This document shows positions 28,351 to 37,360 of a DNA stretch of 64,000 bases, one piece after another; positions within the stretch are counted from its first letter, which is position 1; each line of letters begins with the position of its first letter. The stretch comes from Flexivirga endophytica (lineage in GTDB: Bacteria; Actinomycetota; Actinomycetes; Actinomycetales; Dermatophilaceae). The stretch spans positions 62,001-126,000 of the forward strand of contig NZ_BMHI01000008.1 of the NCBI RefSeq assembly GCF_014640635.1, read 5' to 3'. The translations under genes and the position numbers were made by a program. Below the pieces are notes generated by a model, which was not told the DNA's origin, searched no databases, and was given only the letters and a program-made list of their open reading frames with translations.

Positions 28351-29439
28351 ATGAAGGTCGCGTTGCTGTCGGATTGCTATCCGCCCAGACTCGGTGGCAT
28401 CGAGGTGCAGGTGCACGGCCTGGCCCGTGCGCTCGTCCGCGGAGGGCATGCCGTCGAAGTCTTCACGATCACGCCCGGTCAAGTGCCGGACGACGGTTTC
28501 CCGGTGCATCGGCTGGGTCTCCATCACGAGCTTCCCGGCGGTCTGCTGGTCAACCCCCGAGCCCGCGCCGCTCTTCGGAAGACGTTGCAGCACAGCGACT
28601 TCGACGTGGTGCATGCGCATCTCGGCGTGGTGAGTCCCTTCGCGATGGACGGCGTCGTTGTTGCCCTCGGAGCCGGCCTGCCAGTGGCCGCGACGTGGCA
28701 CAGCGTGACGGGTCGCTCCGAGCCGATCGTCCGGGCGCTGGGATACACCGGCCGCTGGGCGCGGCAAGGAGTCGCGCTGTCCGCCGTGTCGCGGGTGGCA
28801 GCCACTCCGCTGGAGCGTGTCGCGGGTGCCGAGGTCAGCATCGTCCCGAACGGCATCGACAACTCGTTCTGGTGCGCCGGCGACGAGCGGGCGCTGCGTG
28901 GGAACGGGACACATGTGGTGAGCGCCATGCGGCTCGCGGCGCGCAAGCGACCGCAACAACTGGTCGACATGGTGCAGCGCGCGCGGGCCATGGCGGGGCA
29001 GGACATTCGGTTGACGATCGCCGGTGACGGGCCGTTGCACCGACGGCTCGACACCCGACGGCCGCCGTGGTGCCAGCTGCCGGGGCGCCTGTCGCCCACG
29101 GCGCTGCGCGATCTCTACCGCTCCGCCGACGTGTATGCCGCGCCGGCGGTGCTCGAGGCGTTCGGCATCGCCGCGGCGGAAGCCCGCAGTTGCGGACTAC
29201 CGGTCGTCACCCGGGCGGAGAGTGCGGTGGCGGATCTGGTCGAGCACGAGCGGACCGGTCTGGTCGTCGCCGACGACCGGGAGTTCGCGTCGGCGCTGGC
29301 CCGGATGGCTTCGGATCCCGCACTGCGAGAACGGCTTTCGTCATACGGCCGCAGTGTGGCGCCTGCGTTCGGGTGGGACGACGTGTTGGCGACCGTGATC
29401 GGGGAGTACGACCGGGCGAGGCGGTCCGCCCGGCACTGA
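28351..29439 (+). CDS. Glycosyltransferase family 4
   Basis: 362 aa GT-B enzyme. N-terminal MKVALLSDCYPPRLGGIEVQV with the GGIE loop, DVVHAHLG in the middle, and the nucleotide-sugar site EAFGIAAAEA with the E-x7-E pattern near residue 270. Typical retaining transferase using UDP- or GDP-sugars. ATG 28351 is preferred over the upstream ATG 28333 because the GT4 fold begins right there. Its head-to-head PIG-L neighbour is reminiscent of the MshA/MshB chemistry, but the two genes are not close mycothiol-gene look-alikes in my judgement. Confidence 0.9.
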   Translation: MKVALLSDCYPPRLGGIEVQVHGLARALVRGGHAVEVFTITPGQVPDDGFPVHRLGLHHELPGGLLVNPRARAALRKTLQHSDFDVVHAHLGVVSPFAMDGVVVALGAGLPVAATWHSVTGRSEPIVRALGYTGRWARQGVALSAVSRVAATPLERVAGAEVSIVPNGIDNSFWCAGDERALRGNGTHVVSAMRLAARKRPQQLVDMVQRARAMAGQDIRLTIAGDGPLHRRLDTRRPPWCQLPGRLSPTALRDLYRSADVYAAPAVLEAFGIAAAEARSCGLPVVTRAESAVADLVEHERTGLVVADDREFASALARMASDPALRERLSSYGRSVAPAFGWDDVLATVIGEYDRARRSARH

Positions 29440-29443
29440 CCGG

Positions 29444-29860
29444 TCATGACCCCGACAGCATTCGGTCGAAGTCGCGGTCGGCGCGTGCATGGTGCACGAC
29501 GAAACCGATCACGCCTGACAGCACGAGGACGACTCCGGCGGCCAGACCGAAGCTGATCCCGACGATCGCCCAGTCCGGGTTGTCGAGCACTCGCCATACG
29601 ACGACCAGCGCGGCCAGCAGGAGGATCATCACACCGGACAGGACCGTCGGCAGATGCGGACCGCGGGGGCGGATCACTGCAGCCGGTGTCGACACCGGTC
29701 GGCCGGTCACGGGGAGCTCGCCCGTCCCACTCCACGAAGACTGTTGGGAACCGGTCGGATCCGCGGGCTCGGGCGAGGGCTCGGGGTGCGTCGAAACCTT
29801 CCGGTAGGTCGGCAGCTCGTCGGTCGGGTAGCCCTGCGGCCGGTGCGGCTCCATGCTCAT
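29444..29860 (-). CDS. Small membrane protein of unknown function
   Basis: 138 aa. The first 70 residues are Pro/Ser-rich and polar; two helices follow (about residues 72-91 and 97-120) and a short charged tail. Not recognised. The start overlaps the stop of the PspC-domain gene (ATGA at 29857), so it belongs to that operon and may act in the same envelope-stress system. Confidence 0.78.
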   Translation of the reverse strand: MSMEPHRPQGYPTDELPTYRKVSTHPEPSPEPADPTGSQQSSWSGTGELPVTGRPVSTPAAVIRPRGPHLPTVLSGVMILLLAALVVVWRVLDNPDWAIVGISFGLAAGVVLVLSGVIGFVVHHARADRDFDRMLSGS

Positions 29861-31236
29861 TTCGCCTGCTCCTTGATCGTGATGTTGCCGATGCCGACGC
29901 TCGCATCCAGGTCGATGACCTTGGCTCCGTCGCCGACGGTCAACGTGCGACGGGTGTCGATGCCGCCGTGGCCGACGATGCGGTCCTTGCCGCGCATCAC
30001 CTCGATCTCGCCGATGTGCGCGTAGCCCTTGACCCGCACGGTCGTGTCGGCGGGAACGGTGATCGTCAGTTGGCCGACGTTGACCCGTGCGTGCAGCCGG
30101 GTGTGTGACGCAAGGTCGGTGCTGCGCAGACCGCTCAGGTCCAGGTCACCGTTGCCGATCCGCATCGCGAAGTTGTGCTGGGTGCCGGGAGCGACGGACG
30201 TCGGGCGCCAGGGTTCGTCGCCGATGGTCCCCGTCCACGGCATGCCCTTGGGCGCGGCCGCCGACGCGAGGAGTGCGAGCACCGCGGCGACCGTCGCCAA
30301 CGGTGCGAGCGCACCGCCACGGCGCCCCGCCAGTCCCCCGATGACCAGCGCGAGCGCCGCGACGGCGGCTCCGGCGGCCAGGCCCACCTGCAGGGCACTG
30401 TCGCCGTGGGAGGTGCCGACAAGGACCAACGCAGTGAATGCGCCTGCCAGCACTGAGATTCCGAGGATCGCGAAGCTGAGCGGAGCGCCCAGTCCACGAC
30501 GCTTGCTACGAGTGGGTGCGACCGTGTTCCAAGGGGTCTGTACGGCCGGTGCGGTGTCCGGCGGCGCGTTGGCCGGCGTCGACCACGGAGTCCAATCGTT
30601 GCCCGCACTGGGCTTGCGCAGGTCGATGGCTGCCGCGCGAGCTGCCGCTCCGGCGGCCGCGGCCCGGTTGCCGGTCGACGGACCCGACTCGTCTCGGTGC
30701 GGGGTGCCGGAGCGGTCGGTGCGGATCCCGTCGCCGAGCCGGGCGCTCCACTCCTGCATCGACTCGCCGTCGCGGCGTGCGCCCGGACCGTGACCGTTCC
30801 AGGCGAGGAACGCCCACGCCAGGAGGCCAAGCCCGAGGGCCTGACCGCTCAGGCCCCAGCCGGAGCCGACCGACCAGAACGCACCGAAGCCGCCCACCGA
30901 GAGGACGACGGCGACGATGCACAGCACGATCGACGACGCGTGGCCGTGCCGCACCGCCTTCTCCGCGACGATCTCGCCGGCTTCGTCCGGTAGCAGCGTC
31001 CACGCGAGGAAGTAGGCCGGAATGCCGATCCCGAAGATGCAGGTGATGAGGATCAGGCCGGCACGCACGATCAGCGGGTCGACCGCCCACCGGCGGGCGA
31101 GTCCGGCCGCGACGCCACCCAGCCACTTCTCGTTGCTGTCGCGTACGACGCCGAGTCGGCGTGCGGCGGAGAAGAGCCGGTCCAGCGCATCACGCTGGTG
31201 CGGCGGGTGGTGGCCCGGATGGGTCTGTTGCGTCAT
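29857..31236 (-). CDS. PspC-domain membrane protein with LiaF-like C-terminal domain
   Basis: About 459 aa. PspC domain near the N-terminus (LGGVAAGLARRWAVDPLIVRAGLIL, in pieces LGGVAAGLARR and IVRAGLIL), several helices, a Pro/Ala-rich linker, more helices, and a C-terminal beta-solenoid-like part (GNGDLDLSGL, VNVGQLTITVP, GIGNITIKEQ) like LiaF/DUF2154. It stands divergent to a PspC sensor kinase and LuxR regulator. That outline resembles the EsrISR system of Corynebacterium, where the LiaF-like protein inhibits the kinase. ATG 31236 is taken; GTG 31245 is nine bases upstream. Confidence 0.85.
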   Translation of the reverse strand: MTQQTHPGHHPPHQRDALDRLFSAARRLGVVRDSNEKWLGGVAAGLARRWAVDPLIVRAGLILITCIFGIGIPAYFLAWTLLPDEAGEIVAEKAVRHGHASSIVLCIVAVVLSVGGFGAFWSVGSGWGLSGQALGLGLLAWAFLAWNGHGPGARRDGESMQEWSARLGDGIRTDRSGTPHRDESGPSTGNRAAAAGAAARAAAIDLRKPSAGNDWTPWSTPANAPPDTAPAVQTPWNTVAPTRSKRRGLGAPLSFAILGISVLAGAFTALVLVGTSHGDSALQVGLAAGAAVAALALVIGGLAGRRGGALAPLATVAAVLALLASAAAPKGMPWTGTIGDEPWRPTSVAPGTQHNFAMRIGNGDLDLSGLRSTDLASHTRLHARVNVGQLTITVPADTTVRVKGYAHIGEIEVMRGKDRIVGHGGIDTRRTLTVGDGAKVIDLDASVGIGNITIKEQAK

Positions 31237-31361
31237 ACCCACCACGATGGCGGCGAACGGCGCCCGCTGCCATGCGGGTCGACCCTGACGATCCCCTGAG
31301 GCGCCCCCGAAAAGCGGTCGGATCGTTCGGTGTGGACCGCGAAGTGGGTCAGACTGGCAAT

Positions 31362-32615
31362 GTGAGCGAGACGATCGGGGTCGAAGAGCTGCAGCGCCCG
31401 CCGCTGGCCCGACCCACCGAGGGACGGGTGCTGGCCGGCGTGTGCGCAGGCGTCAGCCGCCATCTCGGCGTGCCATTGACCAGCCTGCGCGTCATCACCG
31501 CGGTCTCGCTCGTCTTCCTCTTCGGGCTTCCGGTCTATGTCTTCCTCTGGCTGACGATGCCGCAGTCGGACGGCCCGGCGCTGGTCAGACCCTTCGACAA
31601 GGAGGGCAGCGGCATCTCGCGCGGACGGCTGTTCACCATCGGCATCCCCGTGCTGGTGATCGGCGGGCTGGCCGCGAGTGGGGCGATCCGGTCCGTTGCG
31701 CGGCTGTCGTTCACGCTGCCGTTGCTGGTGATCGGCGTCGGTCTGGTGCTGGTGTGGTCCCGCCTCGGGACCGCCGAGCGGCGGCAGTGGATCAGTGCGG
31801 GGGACCGCCGCGAGACACGGATCCGCACGGTCATCGGCATCGGCATGGCGGTGATGGGGCTGATTCTGCTGCTTTCGCAGGGCGGCGGGCTGACCAGGCT
31901 GCGCGACGTCACGGTGGGTGTCCTCGTCGTGCTGCTCGGCGCCGGCATCCTCGGTGCTCCGTTCATCGCGCGCTTCTTCGACACGTTGCGGGTTGAGCAG
32001 GCCGAGCGGATCCGCGCGACCGAGAAGGCCGACATCGCAGCGCATCTGCACGATTCGGTGCTGCAGACGCTCGCGCTCATCCAGCGCCGCGCCGACGACC
32101 CACAGGCGGTGCAACTGCTCGCGCGGGCCCAGGAACGCGAGCTGCGCGACTGGCTGTATGCCGAGCACGCCCCGACCGACGAGACGTTGGCGACCGCGGT
32201 CAAGGAGGTCGCGAGCGACATCGAGACGCTGCACGGCATACCGGTCGATGTGGTGGTGACCGGCGACCGGGCACTCGGGGACGCCGGGGTGGCCCTGGTC
32301 CGGGCGCTGCGCGAGGCGCTCGCGAACGCCGTCCGCCACGGGGAACCGCCGGTGTCGGTCTACCTCGAGGTCGGGCCGACGCAGGCGGAGGCCTTCGTGC
32401 GCGACCATGGTCCGGGCTTCGACCCGGCCGAGGTCCCGGAGGATCGGCTCGGGGTGCGCGAATCGATCGTTGGACGGATGGACCGCCACGGTGGCGAGGC
32501 GCAGGTGCGCCGGCTGGACGACGGCACCGAGGTGCGGTTGCGTATGCCGCTGACGGATCCCGCCGCAGCGGGCGACCGGGACGGATCCGACGACGAAGTG
32601 AAGGACGAGAGATGA
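31362..32615 (+). CDS. PspC-domain sensor histidine kinase
   Basis: 417 aa. N-terminal PspC domain (VLAGVCAGVSRHLGVP, then LVFLFGLPVYVFLWLTMP), further membrane helices to about residue 215, dimerisation helix IAAHLHDSVLQTLALIQRR with the phospho-accepting His, and a HATPase core ending REALANAVRHG and DHGPGF. Like LiaS/EsrS it should sense envelope damage, perhaps through the divergent PspC/LiaF-like protein. GTG 31362 is chosen because the PspC domain starts about 20 residues later. Stop overlaps the regulator's start (ATGA at 32612). Confidence 0.9.
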   Translation: MSETIGVEELQRPPLARPTEGRVLAGVCAGVSRHLGVPLTSLRVITAVSLVFLFGLPVYVFLWLTMPQSDGPALVRPFDKEGSGISRGRLFTIGIPVLVIGGLAASGAIRSVARLSFTLPLLVIGVGLVLVWSRLGTAERRQWISAGDRRETRIRTVIGIGMAVMGLILLLSQGGGLTRLRDVTVGVLVVLLGAGILGAPFIARFFDTLRVEQAERIRATEKADIAAHLHDSVLQTLALIQRRADDPQAVQLLARAQERELRDWLYAEHAPTDETLATAVKEVASDIETLHGIPVDVVVTGDRALGDAGVALVRALREALANAVRHGEPPVSVYLEVGPTQAEAFVRDHGPGFDPAEVPEDRLGVRESIVGRMDRHGGEAQVRRLDDGTEVRLRMPLTDPAAAGDRDGSDDEVKDER

Positions 32616-33274
32616 CTGCGAATGTGGTGCTGGTGGACGACCACCGGATGTTCCGGTCCGGCGTGAAGGCCGAGCTGGACGACTCGGTGACCGTTGTCGG
32701 CGAGGCACCGGACGTCGACGTCGCGATCAAGGTCATCCGGGAGACCCGTCCCGACGTGGTGCTGCTGGACGTGCACCTGCCCGGTGGCAACGGCAACGGC
32801 GGCTCGGACGTCGTCGTCGGTTGTGCGGGAGTGCAGACCGAGGCGGGGGAGCCGGTCCGTTTCCTCGCGCTGTCGGTCTCCGACGCCGCCGAGGACGTCA
32901 TCGCGGTCATCCGCGCCGGCGCCCGCGGTTATGTCACCAAGACGATCAGCCCGACCGACCTCATCTCGGCGATCCACCGGGTCAAGGACGGTGACGCGGT
33001 CTTCAGCCCGCGGCTGGCCGGGTTCGTGCTCGACGCGTTCGGCGCGACAGCCGGCGAGATCGCCGAGGTCGACGAGGAACTCGACCGGCTGTCGGCGCGT
33101 GAGCGCGAGGTGATGCGGTTGATCGCCCGGGGCTACCAATACAAAGAGGTCGCCAAGGAGCTCTTCATCTCGGTGAAAACCGTTGAGACACATGTGTCTT
33201 CGGTGCTGCGGAAGCTGCAGCTGTCCTCTCGGCACGAGCTGACCTCTTGGGCGATGGCGCGCCGCCTGCTCTGA
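32612..33274 (+). CDS. LuxR/NarL-family response regulator
   Basis: 220 aa. Receiver domain with the acidic pair VDDH and phospho-acceptor Asp in VVLLDVHLPGG (about residue 52), a switch Ser/Thr in LALSVSDAA and Lys in YVTKT. C-terminal GerE helix-turn-helix LSAREREVMRLIARG and VKTVETHVSSVLRKL. Partner of the PspC kinase encoded immediately upstream and co-translated. Likely controls envelope-stress genes including the divergent operon. Confidence 0.93.
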   Translation: MTANVVLVDDHRMFRSGVKAELDDSVTVVGEAPDVDVAIKVIRETRPDVVLLDVHLPGGNGNGGSDVVVGCAGVQTEAGEPVRFLALSVSDAAEDVIAVIRAGARGYVTKTISPTDLISAIHRVKDGDAVFSPRLAGFVLDAFGATAGEIAEVDEELDRLSAREREVMRLIARGYQYKEVAKELFISVKTVETHVSSVLRKLQLSSRHELTSWAMARRLL

Positions 33275-33415
33275 ACCTTTTTGTTGTCGCTTCTCGCGGG
33301 CCGATCGTGGCGCACACGCGCAGGCTCGCGTTGCTCCGCGCTCGCCCCGGTCGTCGCGACAACGGGCGTCCGCTTGTCATTCGGGCGCGTTGAGCGCGCC
33401 GCCCGCCGGCCCGCC

Positions 33416-33514
33416 TCGCCGAGAGCCTCAGAAGGCTGTCGAGAGGCTCAGAACGAGCCGCTTGTCACGGGCGATTTTCTGAGCCTGTCAGCGTGTTTGT
33501 GAGCCTGTCGGCGA
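33416..33514. repeat. Intergenic palindromic element, family A copy 2
   Basis: Contains GAGAGGCTCAGAACGA and TCTGAGCCTGTC arms and the end sequence TGAGCCTGTCGGCGA seen at 13052-13065. It lies in inverted orientation with respect to copy 1 and overlaps the 3' end of the small minus-strand gene, supplying its last codons. The rest of the gap from 33275 holds GC-rich sequence without a gene. Confidence 0.8.
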
Positions 33515-33733
33515 ATGGATCCAGGCGTCCTCGTCGCCCTTCTCGTAGTCGGCGAAGGCGTTGCGCAGGCCGAGGAGGACCTCGGCGGTGGTCTCGAAGA
33601 GCGCCTTGGCCTGTGGTTCGTCGATCTTCGTGACGTCTCCGCGCAGGTGGTCGGCGAGCTCGGTGAGCCGGACCTGGATCTTGGCGGTGTGCCGCAGCGG
33701 GTCGCTGATCGGAAGTGCATTCGGGTCGCTCAT
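33488..33733 (-). CDS. Small hypothetical protein
   Basis: 81 aa, mainly helical and acidic, with no membrane segment or known motif: PLRHTAKIQVRLTELADHLRGD and ETTAEVLLGLRNAFADYEKG. A strong ribosome site (GAGGAG on the minus strand) precedes ATG 33733, which supports a real gene. The last nine residues (HSPTGSQTR) are encoded by the palindromic repeat, so the original stop was probably lost when the element inserted. Confidence 0.7.
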   Translation of the reverse strand: MSDPNALPISDPLRHTAKIQVRLTELADHLRGDVTKIDEPQAKALFETTAEVLLGLRNAFADYEKGDEDAWIHSPTGSQTR

Positions 33734-33868
33734 GGCGTCCTCCTCAGGTGGTGGTTGCTGATGACTTCAGCTTCGTACCACCGTCGGTCGGCCGCTTGAT
33801 CGACATTGCGGCACCGCCGTTGCGGCACCAACATTCGCCGCACCGACATCGCGGCGTATGGCGACCGG

Positions 33869-34534
33869 TTATTCGGCCGTCTGCCGCGTCGCCTGCTCGG
33901 CCTCCGCCTCGGCACGCTGCGCGGCGAAGACCTTCACGTTGCGCTCGAGCTTGCGGCGCAGCACCGTGGAGCCGAGCAGGCCGATGACGACGGCCAGGCC
34001 GAGGCCGACATACGAGAAGCTCTTGAGGTATTCCTCGGCCGCCTTGCCGACGTAGTAGACGAGGTATGTCGTGCCGCCCGCCCAGCAGATCGCGCCGCTC
34101 GCGTTGGCGAGCAGGAAGCGCGGGTAGTGCATCTTGAGCGAGCCGGACAGCGGGCCGGCGAAGATGCGCAGCAACGCGATGAACCGGCCGACGAAGACCG
34201 CGAGCATGCCCCATCGCTGGAAGACGTGCTCGGCATAGTCGACCAGGTCACGGCTGAAGTGATGGGGGAAGCGGCGTTCGAGATAGCCGAAGAGGCGCTG
34301 GCCGTAACGGCGTCCGATGGTGTAGCCGATCGTGTCGCCGATGACCGCCCCGAGGATCGCGGCGATCGCGATGCCGTGCGGGCTGATGGCGACCTCGTGC
34401 CGGGACGACAGGATGGCAGCGGCAACGAGGATCGTCTCACCGGGGATCGGCACTCCGAGACTCTCGATGCCGACGGCGAGGCCCGCGATGAGGTAGACCG
34501 CCATGGGCGGGATCGTCGTCAGCCAGTGATCCAT
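33869..34534 (-). CDS. DedA family membrane protein
   Basis: 221 aa, about five membrane segments. Family signatures: SLGVPIPGETIL, the central GRFIALLRIFAGPLSG with its conserved Arg, and GAICWAGGTTYLVYYVG. DedA proteins take part in lipid-carrier recycling (C55-P flipping in some) and membrane homeostasis. C-terminus is charged and cytoplasmic. Single gene upstream of a serine hydrolase on the same strand, 18 bp apart. Confidence 0.92.
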   Translation of the reverse strand: MDHWLTTIPPMAVYLIAGLAVGIESLGVPIPGETILVAAAILSSRHEVAISPHGIAIAAILGAVIGDTIGYTIGRRYGQRLFGYLERRFPHHFSRDLVDYAEHVFQRWGMLAVFVGRFIALLRIFAGPLSGSLKMHYPRFLLANASGAICWAGGTTYLVYYVGKAAEEYLKSFSYVGLGLAVVIGLLGSTVLRRKLERNVKVFAAQRAEAEAEQATRQTAE

Positions 34535-34552
34535 CGAGTTACCTAACGTCGG

Positions 34553-35905
34553 TCAACGCCAGCCTGTTCCGGCGCCGCCGGGAATGTCCCCAGCAGGATC
34601 GTACGGGGTCCGGGTGAACCGGAAACTGCCGAGATCGAGGTATGGCGCCCCGCCGCGCCCGTCGCGGTGCACGGTGAGTCGTTCGCCGGCGAAATACTCG
34701 TCCAGACCGACCCAGCCGCCGGCGGCATCCGACGCGAACCGGGAGCCGCGACCGCCGCTGACCGGCGCGAGCCGCAGATGGGTGCCCTCGACGGTGAGGA
34801 CGTGTGGTCGCGGGCCCCAGAACCACGTGCCCACGATGTCGAGCGCTTCGGGTGCCGGGGCATCGGCGGTCCAGGCGCTTGCGATCTGGGGCACGTGCTC
34901 ACGGAGCTCGCGCACCAGGCCGATCGTGTCGAGGGCGAGCCCGGCGGTGCTGTTGACGAGCTCGACGACGCCGTCGCCGGTCCCGGGGTCGATCTTCAGC
35001 GTCGACTGGTGACCGGGCATCGACCCGCCGTGCCCGATGAAGCGCTGCCCGCCGGAGTTGATGATGTCGAGTCCGAAGCCGTAGGCCCGCGTGTATGCCG
35101 AGCCCGGGTCGTCGTTGATCAGGGCCGGGATCTGCATCTCGCGCCGCAATTCGTCGGAGAGGACACGCTCATCGCCATACGCCAGGAACTTCGCGAACGC
35201 GGCCAGGTCGTGCACCGTCGACCACAGCTGCCCGGCGGGTGCCATCGCCAGCGTCTCGGTCGCGGGCTCTTCGTGCAGCAGGTCGGCATACGGGTGCACG
35301 GCGAGGCCGGGGGCCGCCGCGTCCGTCGGTGCGTATGTCGTCTCGCGCAGGCCGAGTGGCTGCAGGACTTCCTGCTGCAGGCTGTCCCACCAGGTGCTCT
35401 TGCGTAGGCGGCCGACCAGCTCGCCGGCGATCGCGAAGCCGACGTTGCTGTAGTGGAAGCGGCGGCCGGGTCGGTGCAGCGGTCGGATGCTCGACTGCAG
35501 CTCGTCCCAGGTGCGCCCGTGGCTGCGTTCCCACCAGGTGCCGTCGGTCTCGGCGGGCAGGCCGGCGCCGTGGGTCAGCAGCTCGCTGACCCGCACGCCC
35601 GGGAGCTTGTCGGTCAGCTCCGGCAGGTGTTGGGCAACCGGGTCGGTCAGGGCGACGAGGCCGTCGTCGACCAGTCGCAAGGTGAGCACCGCGGTGAAGG
35701 TTTTGGTGATCGATCCCATGCGGTATTGCGTTGCGGTGGTTGCTTTTTCGCCACTGTCTCGTCCATCGACGTGTCCCACGGCACCCGACCAGACGACCTC
35801 TCCGCCGGCGATGAGCGCCGCTGCAGCCGAGGGTGCGCGGCTGGTGCGCTGAGCGGTTGCGAGGCGCGCGTCGAAGAGGTGTGTCAGGTGTGGGTCGAGC
35901 GGCAT
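34553..35905 (-). CDS. Serine hydrolase of the beta-lactamase/class C PBP family
   Basis: 450 aa. The Ser-x-x-Lys nucleophile motif SITK lies in MGSITKTFTAV (about residue 65), Tyr-x-Asn is FHYSNVGF, and the third element is GHGGSMPG. A C-terminal beta domain follows (from about residue 330) as in esterase EstB-like proteins. No signal peptide is seen, so a cytoplasmic esterase or peptidase is likelier than a wall enzyme. Start ATG 35905 is preferred over 35917. Confidence 0.88.
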   Translation of the reverse strand: MPLDPHLTHLFDARLATAQRTSRAPSAAAALIAGGEVVWSGAVGHVDGRDSGEKATTATQYRMGSITKTFTAVLTLRLVDDGLVALTDPVAQHLPELTDKLPGVRVSELLTHGAGLPAETDGTWWERSHGRTWDELQSSIRPLHRPGRRFHYSNVGFAIAGELVGRLRKSTWWDSLQQEVLQPLGLRETTYAPTDAAAPGLAVHPYADLLHEEPATETLAMAPAGQLWSTVHDLAAFAKFLAYGDERVLSDELRREMQIPALINDDPGSAYTRAYGFGLDIINSGGQRFIGHGGSMPGHQSTLKIDPGTGDGVVELVNSTAGLALDTIGLVRELREHVPQIASAWTADAPAPEALDIVGTWFWGPRPHVLTVEGTHLRLAPVSGGRGSRFASDAAGGWVGLDEYFAGERLTVHRDGRGGAPYLDLGSFRFTRTPYDPAGDIPGGAGTGWR

Positions 35906-35955
35906 ACATCGATCCAATCACGCGCACAGCGGAGCGGGGTGAGAGAGTCCTCAGC

Positions 35956-36738
35956 GTGCGAGTGATTTCAGCGAACGTGAACGGCATCCGAGCAACCGTG
36001 CGTAGGGGAGGCCTCGACTGGCTGGCTGCGCAGGACGCGGATGTGCTGGCACTGCAGGAGGTTCGGGCGTCGGAGGCGCAGTTGACCACGGCGCTGGAGG
36101 GCACGGTCTTCGCGTCGTGGAACGTCGTTCAGGCTCCAGCGGCGGCCGCGGGTCGGGCCGGAGTCGCGGTCTTGAGCAAGCACCCGATCATCGAGAACGC
36201 GCACGGGCTGCCAGGTTTCGAGGATGACGGTCGCTGGGTCGAGGCGACGGTGGATGTCGGCGGCGCTCGGGTGACGGTCGTGTCGGCATACGTCCACACC
36301 GGCGAGGCGGGCACGCCGAAGCAGGACGACAAGTTCGCGTTCCTCGAGGCGATGGGTGCGCGTATGGCGGAACTCGTCACCGGGGACGCCGTGATCACCG
36401 GCGACTTCAACATCTGCCACACGGCGCGAGACCTGAAGAACTGGAAGGGGAATCGCGGCAAGTCCGGGTTCCTTCCCGAGGAGCAGAAGTACCTCACGTC
36501 GTGGTTCGAGGCCGGCTGGGTGGACGTGGTGCGCGAGCAGGTCGGTGACGTGGACGGTCCTTACACGTGGTGGTCCTGGCGTGGGAAGGCCTTCGACAAC
36601 GACAGCGGCTGGCGCATCGACTACGTCCTGGACTCGCCGTCGCTGGCCGCACGGGTTGATCGGCACGTGATCGGCCGGGCGGCGTCATACAGCGAACGGT
36701 GGAGTGACCACGCTGCGGTGGTCGTCGACCACCACTGA
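35956..36738 (+). CDS. xth: Exodeoxyribonuclease III
   Basis: 260 aa, AP endonuclease/exonuclease III of base-excision repair. Begins VRVISANVNGIRA. Catalytic landmarks: LALQEVR (metal-binding Glu), SAYVHTG, TGDFNICH (Asp and Asn), WRIDYVLDSPS and WSDHAAVVVD (final Asp-His pair). Full length. The start is GTG 35956; longer in-frame openings would add non-family residues. Confidence 0.94.
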   Translation: MRVISANVNGIRATVRRGGLDWLAAQDADVLALQEVRASEAQLTTALEGTVFASWNVVQAPAAAAGRAGVAVLSKHPIIENAHGLPGFEDDGRWVEATVDVGGARVTVVSAYVHTGEAGTPKQDDKFAFLEAMGARMAELVTGDAVITGDFNICHTARDLKNWKGNRGKSGFLPEEQKYLTSWFEAGWVDVVREQVGDVDGPYTWWSWRGKAFDNDSGWRIDYVLDSPSLAARVDRHVIGRAASYSERWSDHAAVVVDHH

Positions 36739-36793
36739 GCCGGCCTGTTGAGGTCGGCCGATCGTGTCGGAGGTCGGAGGTAGCGTCCGGTCG

Positions 36794-37360
36794 ATGACCG
36801 AGTTCACGTATTTCACGGCCTGCACCATCGACGGATTCATCGCCGACACCGACAACTCGCTGCAGTGGCTCTTCGATGTGCCGGTCGTCGAGAACGACTC
36901 GGCGATACCGGATTTCATCGACGGCATCGGTGTCCTGGTGATGGGCGCGACGACCTACACGTGGATGCTCGAGCACGAGCAGTTGCTGGAGCATCCCGAC
37001 AAATGGCGTGATTGGTATCGCGACCGCCCGGCCTGGGTGTTCACGCACCGAGAGTTGCCGTCCATCCCGGGTGTCGACATCCGGTTCGTGTCCGGGGAGG
37101 TCGCCGATCACTTCGACGCGTTGAGGGAAGCAGCGGGGACGCGGAAGGTGTGGCTGCTCGGCGGCGGCGAGCTCGTCGGGGCGTTCGACGACGCGGGCGC
37201 ACTGGACGAGATCTGCCTGGGCATGGTCCCGGTCGCGCTCGGTGGCGGAGCGCAGGTGCTTCCCCGGCGCATCACCTCCGAGCGGCTGACACTCGTCGAT
37301 GTGCAGCAGGTCGGTCAGCGGGTGGACCTGCGATACAAGGTTGCTCGCGCGGTTAGTTGA
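36794..37360 (+). CDS. Dihydrofolate reductase-like protein (RibD C-terminal domain family)
   Basis: 188 aa stand-alone RibD_C/DHFR-fold protein, like YyaP/YwjB. TACTIDGFIAD at the N-terminus, LVMGATTYTWML, WLLGGGELVGAF in the middle, and LPRRITSERLTL near the end. Probably binds NADPH; substrate unknown, not classical folate reductase. TAGCGT (36781-36786) ends 7 nt before ATG 36794, supporting a leaderless start here rather than at 36764. Overlaps the convergent acetyltransferase gene by 8 bp. Confidence 0.88.
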   Translation: MTEFTYFTACTIDGFIADTDNSLQWLFDVPVVENDSAIPDFIDGIGVLVMGATTYTWMLEHEQLLEHPDKWRDWYRDRPAWVFTHRELPSIPGVDIRFVSGEVADHFDALREAAGTRKVWLLGGGELVGAFDDAGALDEICLGMVPVALGGGAQVLPRRITSERLTLVDVQQVGQRVDLRYKVARAVS

